NCBI GenBank assembly: GCA_020627705.1
Contig: JAHDGJ010000001.1
Coordinates: 410,398 to 474,397, forward strand
Source: Saprospiraceae bacterium
GTDB lineage: Bacteria; Bacteroidota; Bacteroidia; Chitinophagales; Saprospiraceae
Length of the DNA stretch: 64,000 bases
Direction of reading: 5' to 3'
This document shows, piece after piece, positions 1-8,927 of the stretch; position 1 is the first letter of the stretch, and each line of letters begins with the position of its first letter. Made by a program: the position numbers and the translations under genes. The notes under the pieces are model-generated. The model was not told the origin of the DNA. It did not search any database and saw nothing but the letters and a program-made list of their open reading frames with translations.

Positions 1-1
1 T

Positions 2-394
2 AAACCTGGAGAACATGGTTCTACTTTTGGTGGCAATCCATTAGCATGTGCCGTAGCTATGGCCGCACTTGATGTAGTGAGGGATGAAAACCTCGCTAAG
101 AATGCTGACAATTTGGGTCAAATATTTAGAGAAAGAATGAATGGACTGGTAGAAAAATCTGATCTCGTAACCTTAGTTAGAGGAAAAGGATTACTCAATG
201 CAATTGTGATCAATGATTCTCCCGAAAGTTCCACGGCATGGGATATTTGCGTTTCACTGAAAGACAATGGTTTGCTTGCAAAACCAACACATGGCAACAT
301 TATCCGATTTGCACCACCTCTGGTGATGACGGAGGAAGAACTTCACCAATGTTGTGATATCATCGAGCAAACAATTTTGAATTTCACTTCTTAA
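2..394 (+). CDS. rocD: Ornithine--oxo-acid aminotransferase, C-terminal part (5' truncated by window)
   Basis: This is the last ~130 residues of a class-III PLP aminotransferase; the start lies before the window. The reading frame is open from base 2 and encodes [17 protein letters not shown], the segment after the PLP lysine that is typical of ornithine aminotransferases, followed by the small C-terminal domain ([24 protein letters not shown]). The family transfers the delta-amino group of ornithine to 2-oxoglutarate to give glutamate semialdehyde, in arginine/proline metabolism. The stop at 392-394 faces the convergent LytTR gene only 5 bp away. Acetylornithine aminotransferase is the main alternative, but the [13 protein letters not shown] wording and the AKPTHGN motif favour RocD. 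Confidence 0.85.
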   Translation, partial: KPGEHGSTFGGNPLACAVAMAALDVVRDENLAKNADNLGQIFRERMNGLVEKSDLVTLVRGKGLLNAIVINDSPESSTAWDICVSLKDNGLLAKPTHGNIIRFAPPLVMTEEELHQCCDIIEQTILNFTS

Positions 395-399
395 AGGGC

Positions 400-1188
400 C
401 TAAAGAAGATTTTTATTCTTTAGAATTTTCATGGTTTGAGATTTCTTTCTTTGCGCAATGACTATTTCAGTGCCATCTTTCAAGACAAACAAATTGTCTG
501 CCTTGTTTAATTGGTCTATATAGTTGAAGTTTACAATATCGCCGTGATGCACACGCATGAAAAAATGCTCTGATGACTCTTCTTCATTCGGCAACAACTT
601 TTCGTATTCACCCAAGTTTTTGGACGACACAATCATTCTTCCATCTGAGAGAAATATTTTTGTAGAGGAGCCATCAGCTTTCATCCTAACAACAGTACTC
701 ATTTGAATATATTCTCTTCCACTTTTAGATGGTATGGCTATTTTATGATTTTCAATCTTTGGTTCATTCAAGTCTTCAATCAGTGCTTTCAATCTTTCAT
801 GATCATTTTGTGAATCAATGACATCTTCTAGTTCTTCTAATGTATTGATCAGCTCATCAATATTGACTGGCTTTAAAATATAGTTGAATGCATGAAACTT
901 TATGGCTCTTAATGCGAAGCCTTCATAAGCTGTAATAAAAATTACATGATATTTTCTTTTTGGAATTTGTTTCAATAAATCAAAGCCAGTCTCGAAAGGC
1001 ATATTAATGTCCAACAACAATAAATTTGGCTCCACTTGCTGAATCAATTTGATTGCAGCTTTCACTGAATCTGCCTCTCCAACTATACTGGTATTTTTAG
1101 TATACTTCGAAATTATCGCCGAGATGGTGTTTCTACTTTTTTGCTCGTCATCGATAATTACTGCACGTATTGGCTTAAGTTCTTCCAT
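400..1188 (-). CDS. LytTR-family response regulator
   Basis: 262-residue two-component response regulator. Residues 7-125 form a receiver domain with the acidic pocket DDE (13-15), the phospho-acceptor Asp60 in LLLLDINMP, and the conserved lysine in the ILKPV motif. Residues ~150-255 form a LytTR DNA-binding domain (YIQMSTVVRMKADGSST, then HFFMRVHHGDIVNFNYI). It lies 3 bp downstream of the sensor kinase gene at 1192-4146 on the same strand, so the two should be co-transcribed and form a cognate pair: the kinase phosphorylates Asp60 and the LytTR domain then binds promoter repeats. The target genes are not visible from the sequence. The family call is secure; the pairing is inferred from adjacency. 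Confidence 0.92.
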   Translation of the reverse strand: MEELKPIRAVIIDDEQKSRNTISAIISKYTKNTSIVGEADSVKAAIKLIQQVEPNLLLLDINMPFETGFDLLKQIPKRKYHVIFITAYEGFALRAIKFHAFNYILKPVNIDELINTLEELEDVIDSQNDHERLKALIEDLNEPKIENHKIAIPSKSGREYIQMSTVVRMKADGSSTKIFLSDGRMIVSSKNLGEYEKLLPNEEESSEHFFMRVHHGDIVNFNYIDQLNKADNLFVLKDGTEIVIAQRKKSQTMKILKNKNLL

Positions 1189-1191
1189 TAT

Positions 1192-4146
1192 TTAGTCAAT
1201 TTTCAAAATTCTAATTTTCACTTTGGTCCCAGGATATTCTTTATTCAAAGGATCCAAATCGGTCATTTCGTAATCAATTTCGGTATTGTACATTTCATTC
1301 ATAAGCTCCATCCTCGTATTAATCATTTGGGTTCCTTGGGACTTATGCTTTAAACCTGATTTACTTTTTAATTCTTGCGACTTTTTAATTCCAATGCCAT
1401 TATCAGTAATAAGCACGATGATTTTTGAACCTTCGATATAAATATTTAATTCTAAACGTCCAGCTTCTTTCCGATGCAACAATCCATGATTGATAGCATT
1501 TTCAACAAAAGGTTGAATAATCATCGTTGGAATTTCTGTAGCCATTTGATCAATGCTCCCTTCGATATCAATTTGGTAGTCAAACTTGTTTTGAAATCGA
1601 AGTTTCTCCAAATCAATATATAGACGAATCATTTCTAATTCTTCATACAAATAGATGTATTTCTTTTTGGATGCATCCAAAATCTTCCGCATCAATTTGG
1701 CAAACGAACTGATATACTTATTGGCTTCTCTGCTGTCATTTTTAAAAATATAATCCTGGATAGAATGCAAGGCATTAAACAAAAAATGTGGATTCATTTG
1801 GCTACGTATGGCTTGCATTTCGAGCTCGGCAAATTTTTTATTGACTTCGTTTTCACGATCTGCTTTCAGCTTTGTTTGCCTGATTCTATATTGAGAATAA
1901 AAGGAAAAAAGAAGAAAAGCCAAAGTCAAGTAAAGCAACCTAAACCACCACCGATTCCACCATGCTCTTTTAATTTTGAATTGTAAAGCCAGAGGGGCTG
2001 ATATCAAATTACCCCCAATATCCTTAGCTCTTAAATGAAAGATATACTTGCCTGGATTCAAAGTTTGATACTCTCTAAATCTATCTACGGTAGTTTGCCA
2101 CGTAGAATCTATCCCTTCCATTTTGTACTCGTAAAGTATTTTGCCCAAATTCTGATACGAAAGCGAAGCAAACTCTATTTTTAAGTCGTTCTCATTGTAC
2201 TCCAAAGTATAGATGGAATCTACTGCTTTACCAATCCCATTGATCTTGATCGATTTGACCACCAGCGGACTCATTACGGTACTCTTATCGGTAGATGTAG
2301 GTATTGGAATAATGGAAACACCATCTTTGGTTGCAGCAAATAATTTATTTCCCGAGACCAAGATGTCATTTACTTCTTCTGATGCTAAACCATGCGCCAA
2401 CGAAAAATAATTGATATCGTATTCGCATGAATCATCGCCATCTTTTTTCTTGTTGATTTTTACCACTCCCCGATTTGTGGCAGCCCATATTTGATCGTAT
2501 TCATCGATGTATACAGATTTGATTATAAACCCATCAAGCTGTTCTATTTGACACAACGCCGTTCCCCTGTCGTGAAACAAACCAAAACCATCAGAACCTA
2601 TCCATAGACCATTTTCTTTGTCAACATCGATATCAGTTACAGACAAATCACTGATAGGATGATTACTACCAAGATTGACCAACTTACCATCCTTAAAACG
2701 ACTTATACCAGACGTCCTGCCAATCCAAATAAATCCAAATAAATCTTGTGCAACAGAATATGATCGAGATGAATCTAGCTTGGTGACTTCATAATAATCC
2801 TCTTTAAATTCTATGCGACTTACACCTTTAGAACTTGCCACATAAAGGCGGTTGTCTGGCCCCATTTTAAGTGCCTTTACTGTTGCCCTAAAGACAGCAT
2901 TATTATCTTTTGTACGAAAGGTGTTTTTTTCCGTCAAGGAATACTGATAACTCTTATTTTGAAGCTTATCTAAATTATTTAGGCGAAAGCAACCAAACTC
3001 TTCTGTTGCCAGCCATAACTTCCCATAGCCGTCCTGAGCTAAGTCCCGAAGTCCTTTTAATCCTGTTTTAAAGAGCAATTTAAGCTCTTCATTTTCATAT
3101 CTATAAATACTTCCTTCAACCGTAGCAACAAGAATATTCCCAGCCGAATCTTTAATAATTTTAATCGCAGTTTCGTTCGAAGCTTTTTTTTGTCGTCCAA
3201 AATAAAACGATTGACTATTGGTCGCACCACGTGTTACGAACAGCAATCCATCCTTTGTCGCAAACCAAAAATTACCTTCAACATCTTCATAAACATTGTT
3301 AAAGTCCAATTGATTGATAAAATCGAATTCTCTAGTCGTGATAAAATCAAAACCGACTATTGCCGTTTTGAACTTTGATTGAACCAAAAATCCAGAATGA
3401 AGTATATCCACACGAGTAAGTGGTGATTTAAAACCCATTTTTTTATGGTCAATAAATTTTAAGTCCCTACCCTCGAGATATTGTATTCCTTCTTTTCCAG
3501 ACCAAAAGTGCCTGTCCTGTATCCATGCCCTATCAAACTTTTTATCGAAAGGAAATTTTAAATCAAAATCTTGAATTGTTTCCGAGTTCTCAAACTTCGA
3601 TATAATAAATGCCTTCGAATCCTTGGCTCTCACTATGGAGTAATCTTGGGGTGAAGTATAATTGACTACAAAATGGTCTGGAAAGCCCAAAGGGACCATT
3701 TGCAGCGAGTCGTCTAATACAAAATTTAATGACAAATCCCCCCCCCTTACTATATGCCTTTCATTTTTATCAAAAAAATGAGAATGCACGCCAATATTCT
3801 CTGGATGATTAACTGTATAAATTTTCCCTTCCTCTACAAACGCACAATGATCCAATGTATTCAGCCAAACACGACCATCACTGTCTTTTTCAAAACCAAA
3901 AACATCGTTGTTGGGCAAGCCATCTTTGACCGTATAATTAGTAAACTCCTTACCATCAAATTTAGAAATCCCTTTATCCGTGGCCACCCAGATGATACCT
4001 TCGTCATCCTGAATAATGTCGTAAATAAACGAACTTGGTAAGCCATCCTTTACTCCGTATTCCACAAATATTGGTTCTTTAGCCATCAGACTAAAAGAAT
4101 TAAGGCATAAACCAATAAGTAGGAATAAAAAAATGCGCATATACAT
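1192..4146 (-). CDS. Sensor histidine kinase with periplasmic Reg_prop beta-propeller and Y_Y_Y domain
   Basis: 984 residues. A signal peptide (1-22) is followed by many Reg_prop propeller blades (patterns such as DDEGIIWVATDKGISKF and EDVEGNFWFATKDGLLF), a Y_Y_Y immunoglobulin-like domain ending near 725 (LNPGKYIFHLRAKD), one transmembrane helix at ~731-752, and a LytS-type kinase core. The core has the phospho-acceptor His787 in QMNPHFLFNALH, an N-box PFVENAINHG (~879) and a G-box DNGIGI. The periplasmic half probably senses an extracellular ligand or polymer, with signal passed to the LytTR regulator 3 bp downstream. Unlike the related hybrid two-component systems it carries no receiver or AraC domain of its own. 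A run of nine G at codons ~134-136 (positions 3738-3746) is unusual for this AT-rich DNA. Confidence 0.92.
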   Translation of the reverse strand: MYMRIFLFLLIGLCLNSFSLMAKEPIFVEYGVKDGLPSSFIYDIIQDDEGIIWVATDKGISKFDGKEFTNYTVKDGLPNNDVFGFEKDSDGRVWLNTLDHCAFVEEGKIYTVNHPENIGVHSHFFDKNERHIVRGGDLSLNFVLDDSLQMVPLGFPDHFVVNYTSPQDYSIVRAKDSKAFIISKFENSETIQDFDLKFPFDKKFDRAWIQDRHFWSGKEGIQYLEGRDLKFIDHKKMGFKSPLTRVDILHSGFLVQSKFKTAIVGFDFITTREFDFINQLDFNNVYEDVEGNFWFATKDGLLFVTRGATNSQSFYFGRQKKASNETAIKIIKDSAGNILVATVEGSIYRYENEELKLLFKTGLKGLRDLAQDGYGKLWLATEEFGCFRLNNLDKLQNKSYQYSLTEKNTFRTKDNNAVFRATVKALKMGPDNRLYVASSKGVSRIEFKEDYYEVTKLDSSRSYSVAQDLFGFIWIGRTSGISRFKDGKLVNLGSNHPISDLSVTDIDVDKENGLWIGSDGFGLFHDRGTALCQIEQLDGFIIKSVYIDEYDQIWAATNRGVVKINKKKDGDDSCEYDINYFSLAHGLASEEVNDILVSGNKLFAATKDGVSIIPIPTSTDKSTVMSPLVVKSIKINGIGKAVDSIYTLEYNENDLKIEFASLSYQNLGKILYEYKMEGIDSTWQTTVDRFREYQTLNPGKYIFHLRAKDIGGNLISAPLALQFKIKRAWWNRWWFRLLYLTLAFLLFSFYSQYRIRQTKLKADRENEVNKKFAELEMQAIRSQMNPHFLFNALHSIQDYIFKNDSREANKYISSFAKLMRKILDASKKKYIYLYEELEMIRLYIDLEKLRFQNKFDYQIDIEGSIDQMATEIPTMIIQPFVENAINHGLLHRKEAGRLELNIYIEGSKIIVLITDNGIGIKKSQELKSKSGLKHKSQGTQMINTRMELMNEMYNTEIDYEMTDLDPLNKEYPGTKVKIRILKID
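3738..3746 (-). repeat. G9 homopolymer tract inside the sensor kinase gene
   Basis: Nine consecutive C on the plus strand (G on the coding strand) encode Arg-Gly-Gly in the N-terminal propeller of the sensor kinase. Poly-G runs of this length are rare in AT-rich coding DNA and can gain or lose bases by slipped-strand mispairing; a one-base change would truncate the kinase at about one seventh of its length. It is equally a hotspot for sequencing indels. The frame is intact here. Confidence 0.9.
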
Positions 4147-4269
4147 AGGACTACAATATATTGAAAGGTTACAAAATCAAGTCCAATCTATGCTTATTAG
4201 AGAATTATATATATAGTTATTCGTTATATGTAAAAAGAGTTGCATTTTTACCTTTATAAAACCACGTTC

Positions 4270-7200
4270 TTGACTAGAAATCTAAAAATCGTTTGGACCC
4301 TGATAATAATTTTTCTGATCACAGCTTTTGGGCTTGCACAGGAAACAATCACTTACGATCATCAAAAAACGAATGTAGACCTTGCCTTCGAATTAGATAA
4401 ACTTTCGCTTTCTGGAATCGCAATGGATTTTTTTGAGGAAGAAATCAATAATCCGCTGTTTGAGTTTAAGGAGGCAAAAATCTCAGCAGAATTACAAAAA
4501 TCGAAAGAAGCGCTGCTATTAAAACTAGAAAACGCAGAGAATAATTTGAATACGGTTTTAAAAAATTACTCTTCCTCAAGTGAAGTAAAAAAACTCTATC
4601 CTGTTTTGGCAAATCATTATTTTGCTATTAATGACTTTGGGCAAGCATTAAAATTCTATGAGCGCATCAACGCCACGAACGTCACCGCGAAAGAAAAGCA
4701 AGAACACCATTTTAAAAAAGGCTATTGTCAGTTAATCAAGAAGGACTTTGCAGGAGCCCAAAGAGATTTTAATAATTCCACGAACTCAAAATTTGAATAT
4801 TATGAGCATGGTGTTTATTATTTAGGCATTACAAACTTTTTTCTAAACCAAAGAAAACAAGCCCTCGCTAATTTCGAAAAACTAAAGGGTTCTAAGTTTT
4901 ATGCAAAGCATGTCCCTTATTATATTGTACAGTTTTACTTTGATGAAGGAGATTTTGCCAAAACCATTACTTATGGAGAATCGGTATTAAACAAAGCCGG
5001 GCTAGAAAACAAAGAAAAAATACATTTGCTTGTAGGTCAAGCTTATTACAAAAAGCAAGACTTTGAACAAGCCTTATTCCATCTTGAAGCATATAATGAA
5101 GCCAGCGCCAAACTTAGAAAAGAGGAGTTTTTCTTGTTAGCCTTTCTTCAATACAGAGCCAACAAATTGGACGCAGCCATTGATAATTTTAAAGAAATAT
5201 CCAGAACAAAAGATAGCCTAGGGCAATACGCCAATTATTATTTAGCAGATTGTATGCTAAAAACCAACGACAAAAAGTCTGCTCGTTCTGCTTTTAAAAA
5301 TGCATCGACATTTTCGTATTCCCAAAGTGTAAAAGAACAATCCGCATTTTATTATTCCAAACTTAGTATGGAGCAAGGATTTGATGCGGAGGCATTGCAG
5401 GGCTTGAGTAAAATTAATCCTGCTTCACCTTACCATACGGAGTCTCAAAAGCTTTTGGCTGCACTTTTTCTCAGGACTACAGATTACCAAAGAAGTATAG
5501 CAACCATAGAGGGAATGACAAATCGTTCGAGTGAAGTAAATGCAGCCTATAAAACCTTAGCGTTAAAAGCAGGCAAACAAGCAGTAATTGACAAAAAATA
5601 CAAAGAAGCTTTTCCAAATTTTGACAAAGCGAACTCAATAAAAGTACTTCAAGAACTCAACGATGAAATCCTTTTTTGGCAAGCTTATGCCTATTTGAAA
5701 GACGGGCAATTTCAAAAGGCTCAACCTCAATTCGAAACCTTAGCTAAAAAACCTCATTCCTCTCAATGGATAGATAAATCCAATTACTACTTAGGCTATA
5801 TTCATTTGGAGAAAAATAAATTAAAAAAAGCCCTTAATTCGTTTGAGTCCTACCTTATTGCTTCGAACACCGAAGCACAAATTGCTTTGGATGCGCGGCT
5901 CAGGGCTGCTGATTGTGCCTTTGCCCTAAACCAGTACAGCAAAGCCAACGAACATTATTCAAGTGTAGCAATGAAAAAGGGCCCTAACGCAAACTATGCC
6001 CTATATCAAAGTGCTATAATTCAAGGATTAAGTGGAGATCAATTTGAAAAGATCTTATCTCTGGAAGAACTCTTAAAAAGATCACCCAACAGTGCTTATG
6101 CTGACAATGCTTATTATCACATTGGAAACGCTTATCATACATTAGGAAAAAATGCAGAAGCCTTCGAATCTTATCAAGAGCTCATAAATCTCTTCCAAGA
6201 GCAAAGTCCACTGGTAAATAAAGCATTATTAAAATTAGGTTTATCAAGTTACAATCAAGGCGACCTATCAAATGCCTTAAAGTTCTACAAGAAAGTTATG
6301 CTTAACAACCCTACCTCTGCAGAAAGCACCGAAGCAATGTTAGCCATTGAAGAAATTTATGTTAATGACCTCAATGAATTAAATCAGTATATGGATTACT
6401 TAAAAAAGATTCCTGGAATGGATTTAAGTAATCGAGAAAAAGATTCACTCAATTTTAAAATTTCTGAATTGCAATTTGAAGAGGGTGAATATTCTAAAGC
6501 AATAATTTCGCTTGAAACCTATTTAAAAAAATACCCTAAGGGTAAATCATCTTTGGATGCCTTATTCATGCTGGCAGAGTCGTACACTTTCACAAAATCC
6601 TATAGTAATGCCCTTTTGAGATACGATCAAATCATCTCCTTGGGAATGAGCGGATATCAAGAAACCAGTTTGAAAAAAGCTGCCACCATCGCGTATAATC
6701 ATGAAGAGGCCTATGCTAAGGCATACAAATATTACACACAATTAATGCTTCTTAGCGAAAAACAAGAGCAGTATGATGATTTTCACTTTAAGGCTTTACA
6801 AAGCGCATACAAAGCCAACAAATTACCTGAAGCTGCCGGGCTTTCCGAAAAGCTCATTGTCGAAAATAAAAGGGACAAAGAAGATCTTGTCGTTGCTCAC
6901 TTTATTGTGGGAAAACATGCGTTAAGTATTCAAGACAATGGACGAGTGATTTCATCTTTCAATTATGTTGTACGTAACAACAACGCTGCACTTGCTGCAG
7001 AATCCAGCTATCTCTTATCAGAATTATATTTCAATATTGGCAATTTGGAACAAGCAGAGCAACAATGCAAAAGCACCAATACTGTGAGCAGTAATTATCC
7101 TTTTTGGATTGCGAGAAGTTTGTTGCTCCTCAGTGAAATTTATATGGCAAAAGACGACCTCTACAATGCACGCGCCGCTACAGAAGCAGTTATTGAAAAT

Positions 7201-7317
7201 TTTACAGAGGATGAGGCAGTCTTACTAAAGGCAAATGAAAAATTGGAGCAAATAAAAATTAGAGAAGAAGTAAAAAGCCGCCTGCTACCAAAGGACAATG
7301 ACCTAAATCAAAATTAA
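4270..7317 (+). CDS. Large secreted TPR-repeat protein
   Basis: A protein of ~1015 residues made almost wholly of tetratricopeptide repeats after a signal peptide (WTLIIIFLITAFGLAQ). Repeat units such as ALKFYERI, SANEHYSSVAMKKG and AYHTLGKNAEAFESYQELI are easily seen, so it is a helical protein-binding scaffold, probably periplasmic or on the inner face of the outer membrane. The TTG at 4270 is chosen because it gives a normal 23-residue signal peptide; a TTG at 4240 in the same frame would add ten residues and lies upstream of a TACCTTTA promoter-like box (4249-4256). The stop overlaps the next gene's ATG by one base (TAATG), which implies coupled translation with the beta-barrel protein. 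The pairing of a ~1000-residue TPR protein with a small TonB-receptor-like barrel is recalled from other Bacteroidota. The exact role is unknown. Confidence 0.8.
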   Translation: MTRNLKIVWTLIIIFLITAFGLAQETITYDHQKTNVDLAFELDKLSLSGIAMDFFEEEINNPLFEFKEAKISAELQKSKEALLLKLENAENNLNTVLKNYSSSSEVKKLYPVLANHYFAINDFGQALKFYERINATNVTAKEKQEHHFKKGYCQLIKKDFAGAQRDFNNSTNSKFEYYEHGVYYLGITNFFLNQRKQALANFEKLKGSKFYAKHVPYYIVQFYFDEGDFAKTITYGESVLNKAGLENKEKIHLLVGQAYYKKQDFEQALFHLEAYNEASAKLRKEEFFLLAFLQYRANKLDAAIDNFKEISRTKDSLGQYANYYLADCMLKTNDKKSARSAFKNASTFSYSQSVKEQSAFYYSKLSMEQGFDAEALQGLSKINPASPYHTESQKLLAALFLRTTDYQRSIATIEGMTNRSSEVNAAYKTLALKAGKQAVIDKKYKEAFPNFDKANSIKVLQELNDEILFWQAYAYLKDGQFQKAQPQFETLAKKPHSSQWIDKSNYYLGYIHLEKNKLKKALNSFESYLIASNTEAQIALDARLRAADCAFALNQYSKANEHYSSVAMKKGPNANYALYQSAIIQGLSGDQFEKILSLEELLKRSPNSAYADNAYYHIGNAYHTLGKNAEAFESYQELINLFQEQSPLVNKALLKLGLSSYNQGDLSNALKFYKKVMLNNPTSAESTEAMLAIEEIYVNDLNELNQYMDYLKKIPGMDLSNREKDSLNFKISELQFEEGEYSKAIISLETYLKKYPKGKSSLDALFMLAESYTFTKSYSNALLRYDQIISLGMSGYQETSLKKAATIAYNHEEAYAKAYKYYTQLMLLSEKQEQYDDFHFKALQSAYKANKLPEAAGLSEKLIVENKRDKEDLVVAHFIVGKHALSIQDNGRVISSFNYVVRNNNAALAAESSYLLSELYFNIGNLEQAEQQCKSTNTVSSNYPFWIARSLLLLSEIYMAKDDLYNARAATEAVIENFTEDEAVLLKANEKLEQIKIREEVKSRLLPKDNDLNQN

Positions 7318-8927
7318 TGCGGACCATGAAATATATTTTTTGGATATTTTTTCTATGCGCATTCCAAATGGCAGCGCAGGATCAAATTTTGCCTATATCC
7401 GATGTCGAAGTAATTAAAGCGTTCGAAGCGAAGCTAAAAGAAGCCAAAATGCTAAATGTCGCACCAGAGATAAAAGACCCAAAACCCGACAATACCGTTT
7501 ATAGTTACCTCTTAGATATCGAGCCGTTAAAACTCAACTATCCAGATCCTAAAATTCGACCTCTAGCCTATTCGGAAAACGAGGAAAGCCATATACATTA
7601 CAACTGGATAAAGCTCGGATTTGGCACCTTAAAAAGGCCATCTGCTCAGCTTGGTCATTTTAATTTTTTGGAAGACAAATATCGATGGTCCGTATTTGCC
7701 GATTATCATGATGGAATATTTAAAGATTCTCTGTTTTCAAGAAATATAAACCTTAAAGCAAATGGCGAATATTACATCAATGAAGACCTGGAACTGAGAA
7801 CTGATGTATTCTACAATAATCAATACCGAAGTACTTTTCCTTTTTCTGATGCGCAAATAATCAGTGATCAAGTTTATTCATCCACTGGTCTTGCATTGGG
7901 TCTTCACTCCCATAAGCGATTCAAAGATATATTCGAATTTGGATTGGATCTTGAATTCCTTAACAATGCAATGGACCGTGACCCTTACGAAGTATTTCCG
8001 AATATAGAACCCAATTTTAAAGAGGTAAGATTTGCTATGCCTCTATATGTGTATGCCCATTTGTCAGAATCTACTTTGCTCTCAGCAAGATATAAGGTGG
8101 AGTATTTTAAAATTAGCGATACCAATGCATTTTTCAGTAATCAAGTTATGGCTAAGATCCACAGTCAGTTGAATGATTTTCATATTGATGCAGGAGTACA
8201 CTTGGCTGTTGCTAGCGAAGAATCAAAACTATTTCCTATCCTTTCATTGCAATATCGTCCACAAGAATCTGCCGTATCAATTTTTATCAAATCATCAATG
8301 GATGTCCAGATTAATGGTTTAGCTCATTTGTATTCTAGAAATCACTTCTTGCAAAGCCCCGTGACTGATGATGACGAAAGACTTTATACTGATTGTAGTG
8401 TTGACGGTGGAGTCTCTTATTCTACTTCCAAGCTTAATGCTAGTATTTCTGGTGGGTATCACTTTTATAAAAACATTTCAGATTTTGTTTTTGTTGGCCG
8501 ATACTTCGACTCGCGTTTCACTAACGGTACAGGTGTGGGTCTAATTGGTTCATTCGAATATGCGCTCAATGCAAACCTCCTCGTAAAATTTGAAGGTGAA
8601 AAGATTTTTTATTCGCTCGACAATCCTTTTGGCCTACCAGATGTAGATTTAACGGCATCCTTGATTTTCAAAGAAGGAACCAAATATCGTATCGTTCCTA
8701 AAGTTAACTATAGAAATGCTGCAGAAATTCTTTTGCTGGCTCCTACTAATTCAGATTTTGACACCAACGCTTTATTTGATGTGTCGGTGTACGCTGATTA
8801 TTACATCACTGATCATATGGGGTTATATCTTGAAGCCAACAATTTATTAAATCAACGCTATACCCGATGGGTTGGACAACCAGATTTTGGAACCAATGTT
8901 TACGGAGGAATCAAAGTGAAATTTTAA
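7317..8927 (+). CDS. Outer-membrane beta-barrel protein resembling the barrel of TonB-dependent receptors
   Basis: 536 residues with a signal peptide (IFWIFFLCAFQMAAQ) and then alternating amphipathic strands characteristic of an outer-membrane barrel. The C-terminus (LYLEANNLLNQRYTRWVG, then YGGIKVKF) matches the last strands of TonB-dependent receptors, including the terminal aromatic Phe. No complete plug domain or carboxypeptidase-regulatory domain is seen, so this may be a plugless barrel or one with a shortened N-terminus. Translation may begin at 7317 (overlapping the TPR stop) or at the second ATG at 7326, which places the signal peptide closer to the start. It is translationally coupled to the TPR protein and the two probably act together. 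The 3' end overlaps the convergent carboxypeptidase gene by 4 bp. Confidence 0.75.
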   Translation: MRTMKYIFWIFFLCAFQMAAQDQILPISDVEVIKAFEAKLKEAKMLNVAPEIKDPKPDNTVYSYLLDIEPLKLNYPDPKIRPLAYSENEESHIHYNWIKLGFGTLKRPSAQLGHFNFLEDKYRWSVFADYHDGIFKDSLFSRNINLKANGEYYINEDLELRTDVFYNNQYRSTFPFSDAQIISDQVYSSTGLALGLHSHKRFKDIFEFGLDLEFLNNAMDRDPYEVFPNIEPNFKEVRFAMPLYVYAHLSESTLLSARYKVEYFKISDTNAFFSNQVMAKIHSQLNDFHIDAGVHLAVASEESKLFPILSLQYRPQESAVSIFIKSSMDVQINGLAHLYSRNHFLQSPVTDDDERLYTDCSVDGGVSYSTSKLNASISGGYHFYKNISDFVFVGRYFDSRFTNGTGVGLIGSFEYALNANLLVKFEGEKIFYSLDNPFGLPDVDLTASLIFKEGTKYRIVPKVNYRNAAEILLLAPTNSDFDTNALFDVSVYADYYITDHMGLYLEANNLLNQRYTRWVGQPDFGTNVYGGIKVKF

